64,000 bases of DNA from Cydia pomonella. Lineage: Eukaryota > Arthropoda > Insecta > Lepidoptera > Tortricidae. The translations under genes were made by a program, and so were the position numbers. The stretch spans positions 6,076,001-6,140,000 of the forward strand of contig NC_084721.1 in assembly GCF_033807575.1 (NCBI RefSeq), given 5' to 3'. The notes below the pieces were generated by a model that ran no database searches, was not told the origin of the DNA, and worked only from the letters and a program-made list of their open reading frames with translations. Positions 42,833 through 55,008 of this stretch are shown one piece after another (position 1 is the stretch's first letter; each line of letters opens with the position of its first letter).

Positions 42833-43310
42833 ACGACCTGTCTGGCCTAGTGGGTAGTGACCCTGCCTATGAAGCCGATGGTCCCGGGTTCAAATACTGG
42901 TAAGGACATTTATTTGTGCGATGAGCACGAATATTTGTTCCTGAATCATGGGTCTAATATTTATTAGGGTTCCGTACCCAAAAGGTCAAACGGGACCCTA
43001 TTACTGAGACTCCGCTGTATCTCATGAACCGTGATAGTTAGCCAGTTGAAATTCCTACAGATTATGTATTTCTGTTGCCGCTATAACAACAAATACTAAA
43101 AACAGAATAAAATAAATATTTAAGGGGGCTCCCATACAAAAAAGTGATTTTTAGATAATGGTGCGGAACACTTCATGTGCGAGTCCGACTCGCACTTAGC
43201 CGGTTTTATTATATCTATCGTTGTCTAAGTACCCACAACACAAGCCGTATTGAGCTTACTGTGGGACTTAGTCAATTCGTGTAATACATAATATCCTGTA
43301 ATATTTACTT
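42833..43310 (+). repeat. tRNA-headed SINE split by another element
   Basis: Head and body at 42833-42965 (GACGACCTGTCTGGCCTAGTGGG ... GAATCATGGG) and tail at 43209-43310 (ATCTATCGTTGTCTAAG ... CTGTGGGACTTAGTCAATTCGTGTAAT) are one SINE. The 42966-43208 element lies between them and replaces about 40 bp of SINE sequence. Confidence 0.85.
42966..43208 (+). repeat. Short gggttccgta-subfamily element nested in a SINE
   Basis: AGGGTTCCGTACCCAAAAGGTC at the left; TTCATGTGCGAGTCCGACTCGCACTTAGCCGGTTTT at the right, with the same terminal palindrome GTGCGAGTC-C-GACTCGCAC. About 243 bp, non-coding. Confidence 0.88.
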
Positions 43311-43364
43311 ACTTTATTAATAAATATATATTTTAATTTAACAACCGTTTTAGTTAGTTTTTTT

Positions 43365-43640
43365 TTTATACCACGTCGGTAGCAAACAAGCATACGGCCC
43401 GCCGCTATGGTAAGCAGTCACCGTAGACTATGGACGCCTGCAACTCCAGATATGTTACATGCGCTTTAAAAACCTGTACACTCCTTTTTTGAAGAACCCC
43501 ATACTGTAATACCCTCGGGAAAACCTCGGCAAGGAGCTCATTCCACAGCCGGAGCGTCCGCAGGAGGAAATTCCTCTTAAACCGCACAGTGCGCGACCTT
43601 TTAGGCTCTAGGGTATGAGGATGAATACCCTGTAGTACAT
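43365..43640 (-). pseudogene. Non-LTR retrotransposon 3' end (C-terminal peptide and 3' UTR)
   Basis: On the - strand it encodes FLLRTLRLWNELLAEVFP, the conserved LWN-LP--VFP motif found near the end of many insect non-LTR pol proteins. The 3' UTR follows (TGCAGGCGTCCATAGTCTACGG...TTGCTACCGACGTGGTATAAAAAAA). Related ends: 44365-44530, 57268-57480 and 22110-22190. Confidence 0.75.
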
Positions 43641-44364
43641 AACTATTTGCATTTCAGCATGAGATAATTACTAATAGTCTTTTTGTAGACTCTATAAGCG
43701 TGCTAGTGGTTAGCTTAACCTTTTCAGTTCTGCCACCCCTATGACTAACTACGGAACCCGATATTATCCCTCCTCTCAATAATTATCAATATTCTTTCTT
43801 ACAGGTCTCATTTATGTCATCTTAAATTGAGCTTATTACCCCCGTAAAATAAAAGTTGGACCCCTGCGGGGGTAATTACCCCCAGGTTAGGAATCGCTGG
43901 TGTAGGCACTAGGTGAATGACGTATATATAGGCTCTACAAACCTTTTGCACATCTTATGCATTTTGATGCTTTGCGGCAATTAATCGATCAATTAAAATA
44001 TTTGCGCCTAAGTAGTCGATAATGTATCAAAATCGCATGCAATTATCAGTGATGTCTGTTAAGCCAATCATGCATAGGACCAGTTTGCAAAATACTTCCC
44101 GTTTTACGTATCTAACCTAAATTTTCTGACTAAAGTACAAGTATTTAATTTAACAAATCAACATTCACCGTTCTCAGCCTATCAGCGAGTCCTTGGACTT
44201 ATTGTGAAGCGTGTTTACGTGAAGTTAATCCTAGATAACATGTTAACTGAGGTTGTACAGAATTGCAGGTTTTCAGTCGACAAGAAAAACTAGGTTATAG
44301 GGGTACCATCATTGATGATTACGTAAATTACACATCGTTCATAAGTATGGTTGATTAAGTATAC

Positions 44365-44530
44365 TTTTTTTTTTATACTACATCGGTGGCAAACAAGCAT
44401 ACGGCCTGCCTGATGGTAAGCAGTATCCGTAGCCTATGTACGCCTGCAACTCCAGAGGAGTTACATGCGCGTTACCGACCCTAACCCCCTCCCACCCTCG
44501 TTGAGCTCTGGCAACCTTACTCACCGGCAG
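44365..44530 (-). repeat. Non-LTR retrotransposon 3' UTR fragment
   Basis: The same 3' UTR as 43365-43640 (CACATCGGTGGCAAACAAGCATACGG, GTAAGCAGTATCCGTAGCC, CTGCAACTCCAGAGGAGTTACATG in + orientation). No coding part is left. Confidence 0.8.
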
Positions 44531-46419
44531 GAACACAACACTTAGTAGGGTCTAGTGTTATTTGGCTGCGATTTTCTGATAATCTGATAATCTGTACAGA
44601 TTTTACTAAAACAGTAGTATTTAATATTTTTTGGGACCACGAGTGCAATGGCGCGCTCCAAATGTCACAGGTAATTCTCAAGACCAACGCGATCAAATCC
44701 CATAGTACCTAACCTTACCTATCCTCTTTTTAACTGGCTGGGAAATACTTTAATCCGTCTAAATGTTGGAAAAGTTTACAACCCATACATTGTTGTCAAT
44801 TAATGGTCTTACTATGCAGTTTCCGCACTATTGTACTCTACCGACGACTCTACCAAAATGGGGAAAGTTAACAAAAACAAAAGACGATTGTTTTGTGTTA
44901 ACATTAAATGCTGCATGTCTATCCGTATGTCACGACCAATTACCTATTGTTTAACGACGAAAGTGCGTTAGTTAATTAGTTATTTACTTAACTTCTTGCC
45001 CACTTGTGCGTGTTTGTGTAGTTAATTGATTACATTTTAATTTAACGTTTATTAAAGAGACAGGTGGAGAACAAAGTAAGTACTGTTAAGGCCTCTACTC
45101 ACCTTGCGGGAATCGCATAGGATCAACAAATTCAATTGATCGATCAAAAATCGCGATGTATCAAAAATTGCATGCGATTATCGATACGGTGAAACTTTGT
45201 AAATTCGAAAACCTTTTTTGCAAATACAGTAATAAATTTTATTAAAAGTGTTTCTGATTACCTGCTACTCTATAATATCAATATTACCTTAACATAAAAA
45301 TAAAATAGTTGCATGTAATAAAGATGAACTTATTTTACTTGCATCTCTAAACGAATAATTTATTTTTGTACGCGTAAGTCATGTTTTGATTTATAAAGAA
45401 GAAAACATATACATCATACATAAACATAAATTAAGTATCTTTCATTTAGGATTATGGTTACAAAATATTTAACAAATATATTTCAATAAAATTGTACAGT
45501 AAGTAGAAGATATGAGCACCAACAAATATACGAAAACTTATGAATAAAATAGATGCCATGTAATAAATTCTCATATAAAAACTAAAAAAGTTATGTACAT
45601 CCGAAGTTTCTCATAAAAACACAAAGTATCTATTATTTTTTGCCGTCACAAATGAACTAGGAACTTATCTATCTCCTGAAATTGATCGTTAAATTTAAAA
45701 ATTCGAACACGTACCACCGCAAGCCCATCCGTTGCTTCCAAAATCAAATTAACAAAACACAATACAGTCACATGTATCATCAAACTAGCCATTATTCACT
45801 ATTTTTCATTTAAAAACTGTTTAATTTATAACTCATTTACGCGCATGCGTCGGCCCGGTTGCGCGCGAGTCACAAACAAAAGACTGGTGTAGGTTGACTG
45901 ACTACTTGGTGGTGGGATCTCAGGCCTTGACCGTCAAGCCATACATTCTATAATAATATAATCGATTAGTAACTTGATAATATTATAAAAAGCGGAGCGC
46001 GACTTGTTGTCGCCCTTAGGTAGCCCAAAAAAGTTACATTGCAAAAGTTACAAGCATGCGGTTTCATTCTATTTTAGTTTTACTTACAACCTTTTGTTTC
46101 GTTTTACTTGTCTGTTGATTGTTGTATATCTAAATACGAGAATAGTCTACAACCAAAATGTTACATAAGTATATTTATGTTAGTGAACTTTGACCCTTTT
46201 CCAACACTAAAACGTTTACAACGATGGTAAGAAATATGGTAAAGAAAAAATTAGGCTTCTCAATAAAAGGACTAAAAGTGACGTAAAAATGAAAGAAACT
46301 GCATTAATTAGAATAAAAATTACAACTCATGTTCATAACCATTTTCGGTGAAAAAATTAATTAAGTCTAATTTTTTCTTTAACGTATTTTGTTTGTACGG
46401 TATTTTGTTTGTTGTTTTT
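44531..46419. other. Intergenic, no gene
   Basis: The segment at 45110-45190 (GATCGATCAAAAATCGCGATGTATCAAAAATTGCATGCGATTATCG) resembles 43975-44050, so it is a repeat in two worn copies. Nothing else is recognised. Confidence 0.4.
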
Positions 46420-47254
46420 AGGGTTCCGTAGCCAAATGGCAAAAAACGGAACCCTTATAGATTCGTCATGTCCGTCTGTCTGTCCGATTCTGTCACAGCC
46501 ACTTTTTTCCGAAACTATAAAAGCTATACTGTTCAAACTTGGTAAGTAGTTGTATTCTATGAACCGCATTATGATGTTTACACAAAAATAGAAAAAAAAA
46601 CAATAAATTTTGGGGGTTCCCCATACTTAGAACTGAAACTCAAAAAATCTTTTTTCATCAAACCCATACGTGTGGGGTATCTATGGATAGGTCTTTAAAA
46701 ATGATATTGAGGTTTCTAATATCATTTTTTTCTAAAGTGAATAGTTTGCGCGAGAGACACTTCCAAAGTGGTAAAAAGTGTGTCCCCCCCCCCCCGTAAC
46801 TTCTAAAATAACAGAATGAAAAATCTAAAAAAAATATATGATATACATTGCCATGCAAACTTCCACCGAAAATTGGTTCGAACGAGATCTAGTAACTAGT
46901 TTTTTTTTAATACGTCATAAAAATTAAAAAAAAAATTTTTTTTCATCAAACCCATACGTGTGGGGTATCTAAGGATAGGTCTTCAAAAATGATATTTAGG
47001 TTTCTAATATCATTTTTTTCTAAACTGAATAGTTTGCGCGAGAGACACTCCAAAGTGAAAAAAAGTGTGTCCCCCCCCCTGTAACTTCTAAAATAACGGA
47101 ATGAAAAATCTAAAAAAAATATATGATATACATTACCATGCAAACTTCCAACGAAAATTGGTTTGAACCAGATCTAGTAAGTAGTTTTTTTAATACGTCA
47201 TAAATGGTACGGAACCCTTCATGGGCGAGTCCGACTCGCACTTGGCCGCTTTTT
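46420..47254 (+). repeat. gggttccgta element, two-module copy
   Basis: AGGGTTCCGTAGCCAAATGGC to GCGAGTCCGACTCGCACTTGGCCGCTTTTT. Two tandem internal modules start near 46660 and 46947. The two 65-66-codon - ORFs (MHGNVYHIFFLDFSF...) are the same module read twice and are not genes. Confidence 0.9.
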
Positions 47255-47948
47255 CTCGTATCGTATGAGGATACGGGACCCTGGTAGCCAATGACCAGAC
47301 ACACATTTTATAGTTCAGGTTTAGTTCAATATTCACATTTTAAGTCACGGCGCATGCAAGAAATATAGAATAACCTAATACAATTAGCACTTTTTGTGCT
47401 CAACCTAATAAACATAAACATAATTTATTTAAAAACACGTATTGCATAGTTACATTCATAATGTGTTTCAGGCGAGAATGTCTGAATACTTCAATTTTAA
47501 AAGACTCATTATTCCGGTTATATTATTTTTTTAGCATTGGAACGAATTGAGTTGCATGATTTGTCGTATTTTACAAACAAAAGTCCCAAGGATTTCCAAA
47601 ACGACTGATCGGGTCCTGCTCTTAAGTCATTCAAAGATTATCTGCGATCTACCTTGGGGACCTTTCCTCGTTGCACCTACGCTGGTCAGTGATCAGTAGT
47701 AACGAAAAATACTGAAAATCTCAATAAGCAGTTTTCATAACTGTTCGATAGTGGGACTAGTTAATTATTTAGTGATAGTATTTGGTGTGCACAAAACTAG
47801 AACTTTTTTCATAATTTTAAAGCATTATGCCATCCGGGAACTACCTACGGTGTTAAACAGGGAACAACGCATTTTACATTAAAATAACTTTAAAATAAAT
47901 AATTGGGCATTTAATGCGACACGATCACTTCTTCAAAACTATCCCGGA

Positions 47949-48116
47949 GGGGCGAATAGGTCGCAAGCGAGGTAAAGGAAAACTCAGACGCAGTTACATA
48001 GAGTACTTAGACCAAGCAAAAGAAAAAATAGGGGTTGTGTTGTATCAAAAAGTCAAAGAGCTGGCGTAAGATAGGACAAGCTGGAAGATACTCCACCGAC
48101 AAGAGAATAACTCATG
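47949..48116 (+). pseudogene. Non-LTR retrotransposon pol C-terminal remnant
   Basis: Frame reads GRIGRKRGKGKLRRSYIEYL then DQAKEKIGVVLYQKVKELA, a TAA, then DRTSWKILHRQEN. This is the Gly/Arg-rich, (R)SYI, D(R)W, LHRQ ending typical of RTE-like reverse transcriptases. One in-frame stop shows it is dead. Confidence 0.7.
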
Positions 48117-48940
48117 ATGATGAACTGTTTTGAACTGAGATCTCGTTTATCCCCAAGAATGATGAAGGACCACTATATTCTTACCTTAGCTTACCTTACG
48201 ATGATGGTCAGACAAACGGACAGAGTTACTATCGAATTTATAATATTAGTAGTAAATAGAAATATGGATAGTATGGATTATTATCACTTTGAGGAGTGAA
48301 CAAATCTATTTAGGCGTCCTTTTAAGAGGAAAGGTGATGGCCGCTTTTCCATACAAACATAATCCCCATTTTCCTCTCTGAATATTGAAATTATGGAAAA
48401 TATCTTTACATATTTTGTTGTCTATTAAACATAGCTATGCCCCTACGACGATGGCCTTTGGCCCCGTTCGGGCCTATCTTTACTTCTGATTTTTTTTTTA
48501 ATAATGTTAAGGGAGGAGAATGAGGACTACATTTGTATGAAAAGGCGAAGTAGATAACTCTAATTTTTTCAAACAACTTACGATGTATACCGATGGTAAA
48601 TAAATGGTCGTCGTAACGTATTTATGTATGATAGTGGTAGCAAGTATGGTAGAACCTCCAGCACCAGTAGATCAACTCAGCTTCACAGCTTTTATTACAT
48701 CTGTATATATTATTCATAACTATATTCTCTTTCGTAGTAGCAAAAAATACCAATTCCTTTGTAATTCACAATTTAAGTCGTTTGGCTTTATAACTTCATG
48801 TTTGGCTTTTGTCACTCCCGCCATTTTTGTTGTATTTTCTTTTTCTTTATTTTCGTTTAGTACCTTTTGGATTGGTATTTCCGAGTGTTGTATTCTTTGC
48901 TTGGCATGCTTCGAGATTTTTTGTTCACTTCGCCAGTTAG

Positions 48941-50681
48941 TAAGGTCACTGTGGGCAAGACCGTCTATAAGGCAAGTCCGTCAACACATTATAACTTTTG
49001 AATTAGAAAGCGTTTGCCGCTTTGGCGTCGAGTTTATAAATCTGTTTTTCGCGCTAGTTCCTTCACTCTAAAACAGATGGCGTTGTGACAACGAACTTCA
49101 GAGCAATCCGCGTAAACAAGTCATTACGTGTATGGAACTCGAAGTGATAGTGCGACAGCCTCTGCAAATAAAATTGTTAAAAATAGTCTGTGACAAGATT
49201 TTGCACCAGAAATTGACTACGTAAGTAATATAAGACCCAGCAATCTTTATTATGTGTTTAAATTATCAGATATTGGCTTAGTTTTGTAATTATACGTTCC
49301 ATCATTCATCACATTAAAATTTTGCTAAGTTGGAAAGTCCGTCTACTATGCACCAGGCAAGTCCGTCATATGCCGGACTTTCCTTGAATCAGAGGTTACC
49401 AACTGTTAAATGGCTTCAATATTATTTATTACGATTTTATAAGGTTACTACAGATACGCATCTTTACGACATTGCGAACAACAATTTTAATCTCGAAACT
49501 ACTAAAGAAATGTGTTCTTCATCCTCAGCACTATGTAACCGAAAATACAAATAAGAAAATACCTATTAAGTAAATAAATAAATAAATATTGGCCGCAAAC
49601 TAAGCATAGCTTAGCTTTTACTATTGGCGACGACATATACAAACTTATATAGATAAATACATAAAAAACAAACATGACTCGAGGAACAAATATCTGTGTA
49701 GATTATACAAGCAAATGCCCCTACCGGGATTCGAACCCATGAGCATCGCCTTCATATGTTATATTATTATACCTATGACACATACTATTACCCTTTTTAC
49801 TCCTCTTGAATTTTAGAATACGGTTGTACAGTCATATTTTCTTGACAGTTTTGAAGATTAAAATCATTGCAGCAATATCAGTCCGTACGTATTTTTTATT
49901 TCGGAACATTTATTGTACTTATCGTGGTTTAGGCGTTTTGCCTACACCGTGATACAAGGTTACGCGCCACGCCAACGCTGTACCGCGCGTGCCACGCCGC
50001 TATGTGACGTGGGTTCTTCGCCTTACTTATCCTGAAAATTTACGTATGTAGGGTACCGACTTGTGTTATGGAGTTTGATTTGCCAATCACTATTTGATTT
50101 AAACTAAAACGGTGTTCGTAGTTTAAAATCGCTACTACTATGAGTTTATTTATGTAACCCTCTTTGACCTCCGTAAATTTAAAACAACGAGTAAATTTAA
50201 AATGACTATTGGTATTTTATTTGAGAAGTCCAAAAAATAAGTACGTATAATTATTTTCCAAAAAAGGTTTACCACCCCATTTACGTAACATATAACTTAC
50301 CTTTTAATAAGAAAAATTGTGTTTATTTCGAATCTAAACCCTATATTAACAAGTTTAGAGTACACTTTTCATTGTCTTGTTTCATTCTTTGTAAGGATTC
50401 GAATACGAACACATAAGCACCCATAGTATGGCTAATATCGTTACTAGACGGACTTACCTTAAACTACATGGGAAGTCCGTCTACTCGCCGAATTTTTAAA
50501 AATACTATTGTTTTTGCTTAATTTATTATTAAAATGATCTGTCACTATAGCTTAACTATTATTTATGAAATTCTTCATCGTATGTGAATACAAGCGGTCA
50601 CGTAAGTGAATAATTAACGGAGCTAGAATACTCCAATGTGAAAAATAAATAAAGTATGCCGGTCTTGCCCACAGTCACCTT
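48941..50681. mobile_element. DNA transposon remnant with 23-bp TIRs and AAGTCCGTC repeats
   Basis: The left end 48941-48963 (TAAGGTCACTGTGGGCAAGACCG) and right end 50659-50681 are reverse complements at 22 of 23 positions. TAG flanks both sides and could be a 3-bp target duplication. AAGTCCGTC occurs at 48974, 49335, 49359 and 50473, and inverted at 50447, clustered toward the ends like transposase-binding repeats. No transposase ORF is visible, so the copy is non-autonomous or decayed. A SINE-like insertion lies at 49567-49755. Confidence 0.7.
49567..49755 (-). repeat. SINE-related fragment nested in the TIR element
   Basis: An (AAAT)n tail, then on the - strand GATGCTCATGGGTTCGAATCCCGGTAG (B box GGTTCGAATCC) and TGTTCCTCGAGTCATGTTTG. 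It shares the head and central body with the tRNA-headed SINE family here but has a different 3' part (GCCGCAAACTAAGCATAGC). Confidence 0.65.
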
Positions 50682-51249
50682 ATAGTAATTATATTTACCA
50701 TTGAAGTATTTAAAAAAATTATGAGTTATTATTAAATAAATTCTTTGGACATCATAATTTCAATCATAATTCAATTTATTACATTGCAAAGAACGTTTAT
50801 TACCGGTTACGTACAACACTAAATGTCACGATGACATGCAATTGGCAGTATGTAGTTTGCATGACAGGTATAAAGAACGTTCAGATAGCGAGTAATTCTG
50901 CCATTAGGATTCGTTTAGATAGTATACTGTAAAGTGAGTATTATATTCTTTGATACTGTAATTGATTACTTATCGATTCTGCGAGTTCAAAAATTCAATT
51001 CAATTATATTTTAATAATTATAATAATGTTTTGTAGCCCATAATTTTACCTACATATTTAAAAGGGATGTCGAGATTATTCCAAACTTTTTTATGAGTGA
51101 ATGTCTGTAATAAGAGAGTAAGTATTTAAACGTTACCCAATTCGTCTCCTTACCGTATGTGGACGAAAACATTTTTCAATATTTTTATGCCGAAAATCAC
51201 ATTTTTAAACTGTTTTATCACTGTGTTAGTTATTCCATATTAAAAGAAA

Positions 51250-54200
51250 ATGCCGTCAGATACGGAAGAGGAGTTTTCAGACCTCAAGGTATATTTTTGT
51301 GTTTTTTCTTCTTCGAAATTCTTATAAAACTTTATCCCACCTTACTTCCAATATGTTTCAGCCGCCACCAATTTTTGAGGATCTGAACGAACGTGTTAAA
51401 GACTATTTATTGAAACCGGAAAGATTGTCAATCCATCGATGGGAGAAGTCACAGACTCACTGGCACCGAGCAACAGACGTAGATTCATTATTTAAAATAG
51501 ATGATGAAGAGATAGACCCTTATACCACATTAGAGGTAATGTTTTTTTTCGATACACTGCTACAAGCTGTTAATTCCTAAAGTGCACAGAGTACCTATTT
51601 GTTAAAGTGTGAGTCATGCTACAAGAAATACATTTAAGGCTAAGATAAATAAGGAACATGAAGTTACCATTACACAGAAAGCTAATAATGCACTGCCAAA
51701 ATAATGTTCGACCTATCGGCGTTCATAATGTATATGGAAATAGAGTTAGCGTAAGCAATATTCTTAACAAGCTTTATCTCAGGTGATAATCTGAAACAAA
51801 AAGGGTAATAATTCTTATAATGCTCAAACCGATAATCCATGTCAATAGAGAATGTGCGTGTTGGAGGATCTGCCATCATCTAGTAGCTTAAATCTTAAAA
51901 TGGAAACTTGATATAATGCTTGGCACCAATGAATCCCTGGGGCTTCTGTGCTGCTGTCCACAGTTCATGCTTCCTATGTAAATGTAAATAGCCTTTATTA
52001 TTGAAGTTTTCTATTATAAGAAATACATTAATAATTTGGTTTCACAACTTTAATTTCAACTTGTCGTTTGACATACTGCTCCTCCATTTCTATCCATTTA
52101 TAGAATATCCCTATAGTGAACCTAAATGATTGAATTGTACATTATTTAAATAAAGGATTTATACATTATACATTATTTACCAGTATATTAAGTGGACTTA
52201 TTGCATATGATAAAAGTTTGAAAAGTGATATTTTGTGTTTCTAATGAAATACAAATAAAAATCATTGTAGAGATTGGCTTACATTTCCTTTTTTATTCCA
52301 GGTAGTCCGAGACCCTATAACTGGTGAAATAACAGGCACAGAAGAAGTAAGCCTCCCAATTGAGGATGATGAAGAACTTCAGTCTATGTCTCGAGCACCA
52401 CTGCCTCCGAGCTTGTCTACCCGTGGGGCCACAACCCAAAGCCCGTTCCTGCCAGCTGGCTTTGAGGAGGAACTGGAGAAGATGCTGGAGGCAGCACAAC
52501 ATGGGGATGTTAATATAGATATAGAGAATGACGAAGTGGGGAAGTTTTTGGGGGAAGGTAAGTTAATAATCAAATTCATACCTACCTGATCCGATAACTA
52601 TTCCAACGATAATTCTTATTTAACTTTATAGTTATGAGAATGACACATGAGAATCATCAATAGAATATATCATATTTGTCTGTTTAACTGAGGACTGAAA
52701 AATCTGCTGTTAGTATAGTTGGATACCTTATAACCATAGACTACGACGACGACTTTTTTTTTTGAGAAATAAAAAAATATCTTTAAACGGAAACCGCATG
52801 AATATCCATTAAGTAGTTTTGAGTTTATTGTAAACATTCAGACAGACAGAATAGATTGGAATTAGTTTTATAATTAGCCGTGCAGCATCATCTGCTTTGG
52901 ATGTCAAAATATCTGTATGTTAATATATAATCTCTTTTCAGAACTGTTAACCATACCGCCAGGGTGCAAGGAAGGAGTACTATTTGCTGAAGATGGCTTC
53001 ACCATGCTTAATGGTCCGCAACAGGTTAAGACACAAGGTGAAAAGGTGGATAAAGATGATATTGATATTAAAGCCGACATTAATTTGGAAGAAGTTATTG
53101 ATAGCAATACACATTTAGTGGGTAAGTCTTATTATAACTGTCACAAGATATGCTAAATGTTTTTAAATGTACATAATTATGTTAATCAACTAATCTCATT
53201 TTGAAAATTCAGAAAAGTATTGAACCACTGCATTCAGGCATATATATTTATTAAAATATGATTGAGATTAATAGAGAGAGCCATATAAATAAAAGTTACT
53301 TAAAGGCGTACAATTTATAAGAATAATCTCATGAAGTACACTCTCTGAAATGTCAGTTTACATTTTTTTTCTATTATGGATTTCATTGTTTAACTTCCGA
53401 GCCACCACGCGAGAAAATTGCCGCGCCAAGTAGCTTGGTCTGAGTAGACATGCCTCGGCCGCAATGTCTAAGTGTAAGGCCTGAGTGGACGCTCTAGTTG
53501 GGCGTGCAGTGGGGCGGCGCGTGCGGCGTCCATGTTAAACAATTGCAAACATATAGGAGCGGCCTTACTGCACGCGGTCACATCACTTGGAGCCCGACGC
53601 CACGCTGCACGCCCCGCTGCACGCCCCGCCAAACACTCCGCTTCGAGCGTCCACTCAGGCCTTACACTAAGGGCTTGTGCACAAATCACGGGCGGTATTT
53701 TCGGCTACTTTTTTACCCCCCTCCCCTTCCTCCAACGTGGTCTGTCGTGATTTTTTATCGTGATCGCTCCCTCCCCTATCGAACCTCGCGTGATCTGTGC
53801 ACAAGCCCTAAGGCGAGGCACGTATCCACCGACCGAACTGCTTCGAGCGGCAATTTCCTCGCGAGGCGGCTCGCTCTGTGTGAACCTGCCTAATGAACCT
53901 CACTCGAAATATCTCATTGAAATTCAACTATTCAGGTCTTTGGAAAGACGAGGATGAACCTCGACCCAAAACAAAACAGAATCAACCACAACCAGAATCA
54001 GATTCAACGGACAATGACAACTTCTTAGAAAGCACCATCATACAACCACCGGTAGAACTACCAGAGATACCGATATTAAACATCACTAGTTCGTCAGTAA
54101 GGGTTGGTGTGACTAGTACAGAATGGGCGGAAATGATAGACGTATCTTTACCAGTGCCAGATTTTAGGGAGAAAATAAAAGATATGGCACACTCTTATCC

Positions 54201-54977
54201 GTTTGAATTGGACAACTTTCAGAAACAGGTAAAACGTTATATTCTTTCGTATAGGATACTTTGGACAGGTGTGTCATGAAGTCTCGTGAACGTCAGCTAC
54301 GGTTGCAAGAGTTCCTAAGTGGTAGCCTTCACATAGAAATGATACATATTTTCCATTGAGAATATGTCAAATTATATCTTACTTTCCCTAAATAGTTGTG
54401 ACCCATCCATCTTGCCTCTTATCGTATGGGATCTATGTATAAGAGCGCCATCTACAATAAGCTTTCATCTTCATTTTTTTGAGAGCTAACTTTTATAGCC
54501 AATCTTATAGTTTAGTGCGGAACTATTCTAGTCTTATATACCTACGTAGTTAAGTCGCGTCTACGTAGTAAAGTTAAAATAATGTTATAATTGATTCCAG
54601 GCTATTTTAAAATTAGAAGAGGGTCATCACGTGTTTGTCGCTGCGCACACGTCGGCCGGCAAGACCGTTGTTGCCGAATACGCCATAGCTATGTCCAGGA
54701 GAAACTGTACTAGGTAACTAAACTCCTTCCCCTCTGCGCTATTATAGCAAAACTGCGGCAAATAGAAACTATGTAATAAAATGAACTGTTTCGCCGTAAC
54801 AAGGCAGCACACAGTTTAGCGTTTTCAAGTTTGCATCCTCTTTTGACAATGTGGTAATGCTGTTACGCATACCCCCTGTGACCTAGGAAGGCATCGGGAA
54901 TTATGAGGGACTCCCATCTCCTATTCCTTTTTAGGGTTCCGTAGTCAACTAGGAACCCTTATAGTTTCGCCATGTCC

Positions 54978-55008
<31 letters not shown>

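Noticed and set aside
46658..47143. Two similar 65-66-codon - ORFs, also found at 17223
   Set aside because: They are the repeated internal module of the gggttccgta element; frames are not conserved between copies beyond DNA similarity.
48604..49071. 155-codon + ORF with hydrophobic stretches, resembling a membrane protein
   Set aside because: It runs into the left TIR of the 48941-50681 element, no splice or polyA context fits, and the residues are the Phe/Ile/Ser-rich output of T-rich DNA.
53498..53893. 131-codon + ORF and overlapping 73-codon ORFs
   Set aside because: They lie wholly within the nested fold-backs of Ski2 intron 4; inverted GC-rich arms create open frames on both strands.
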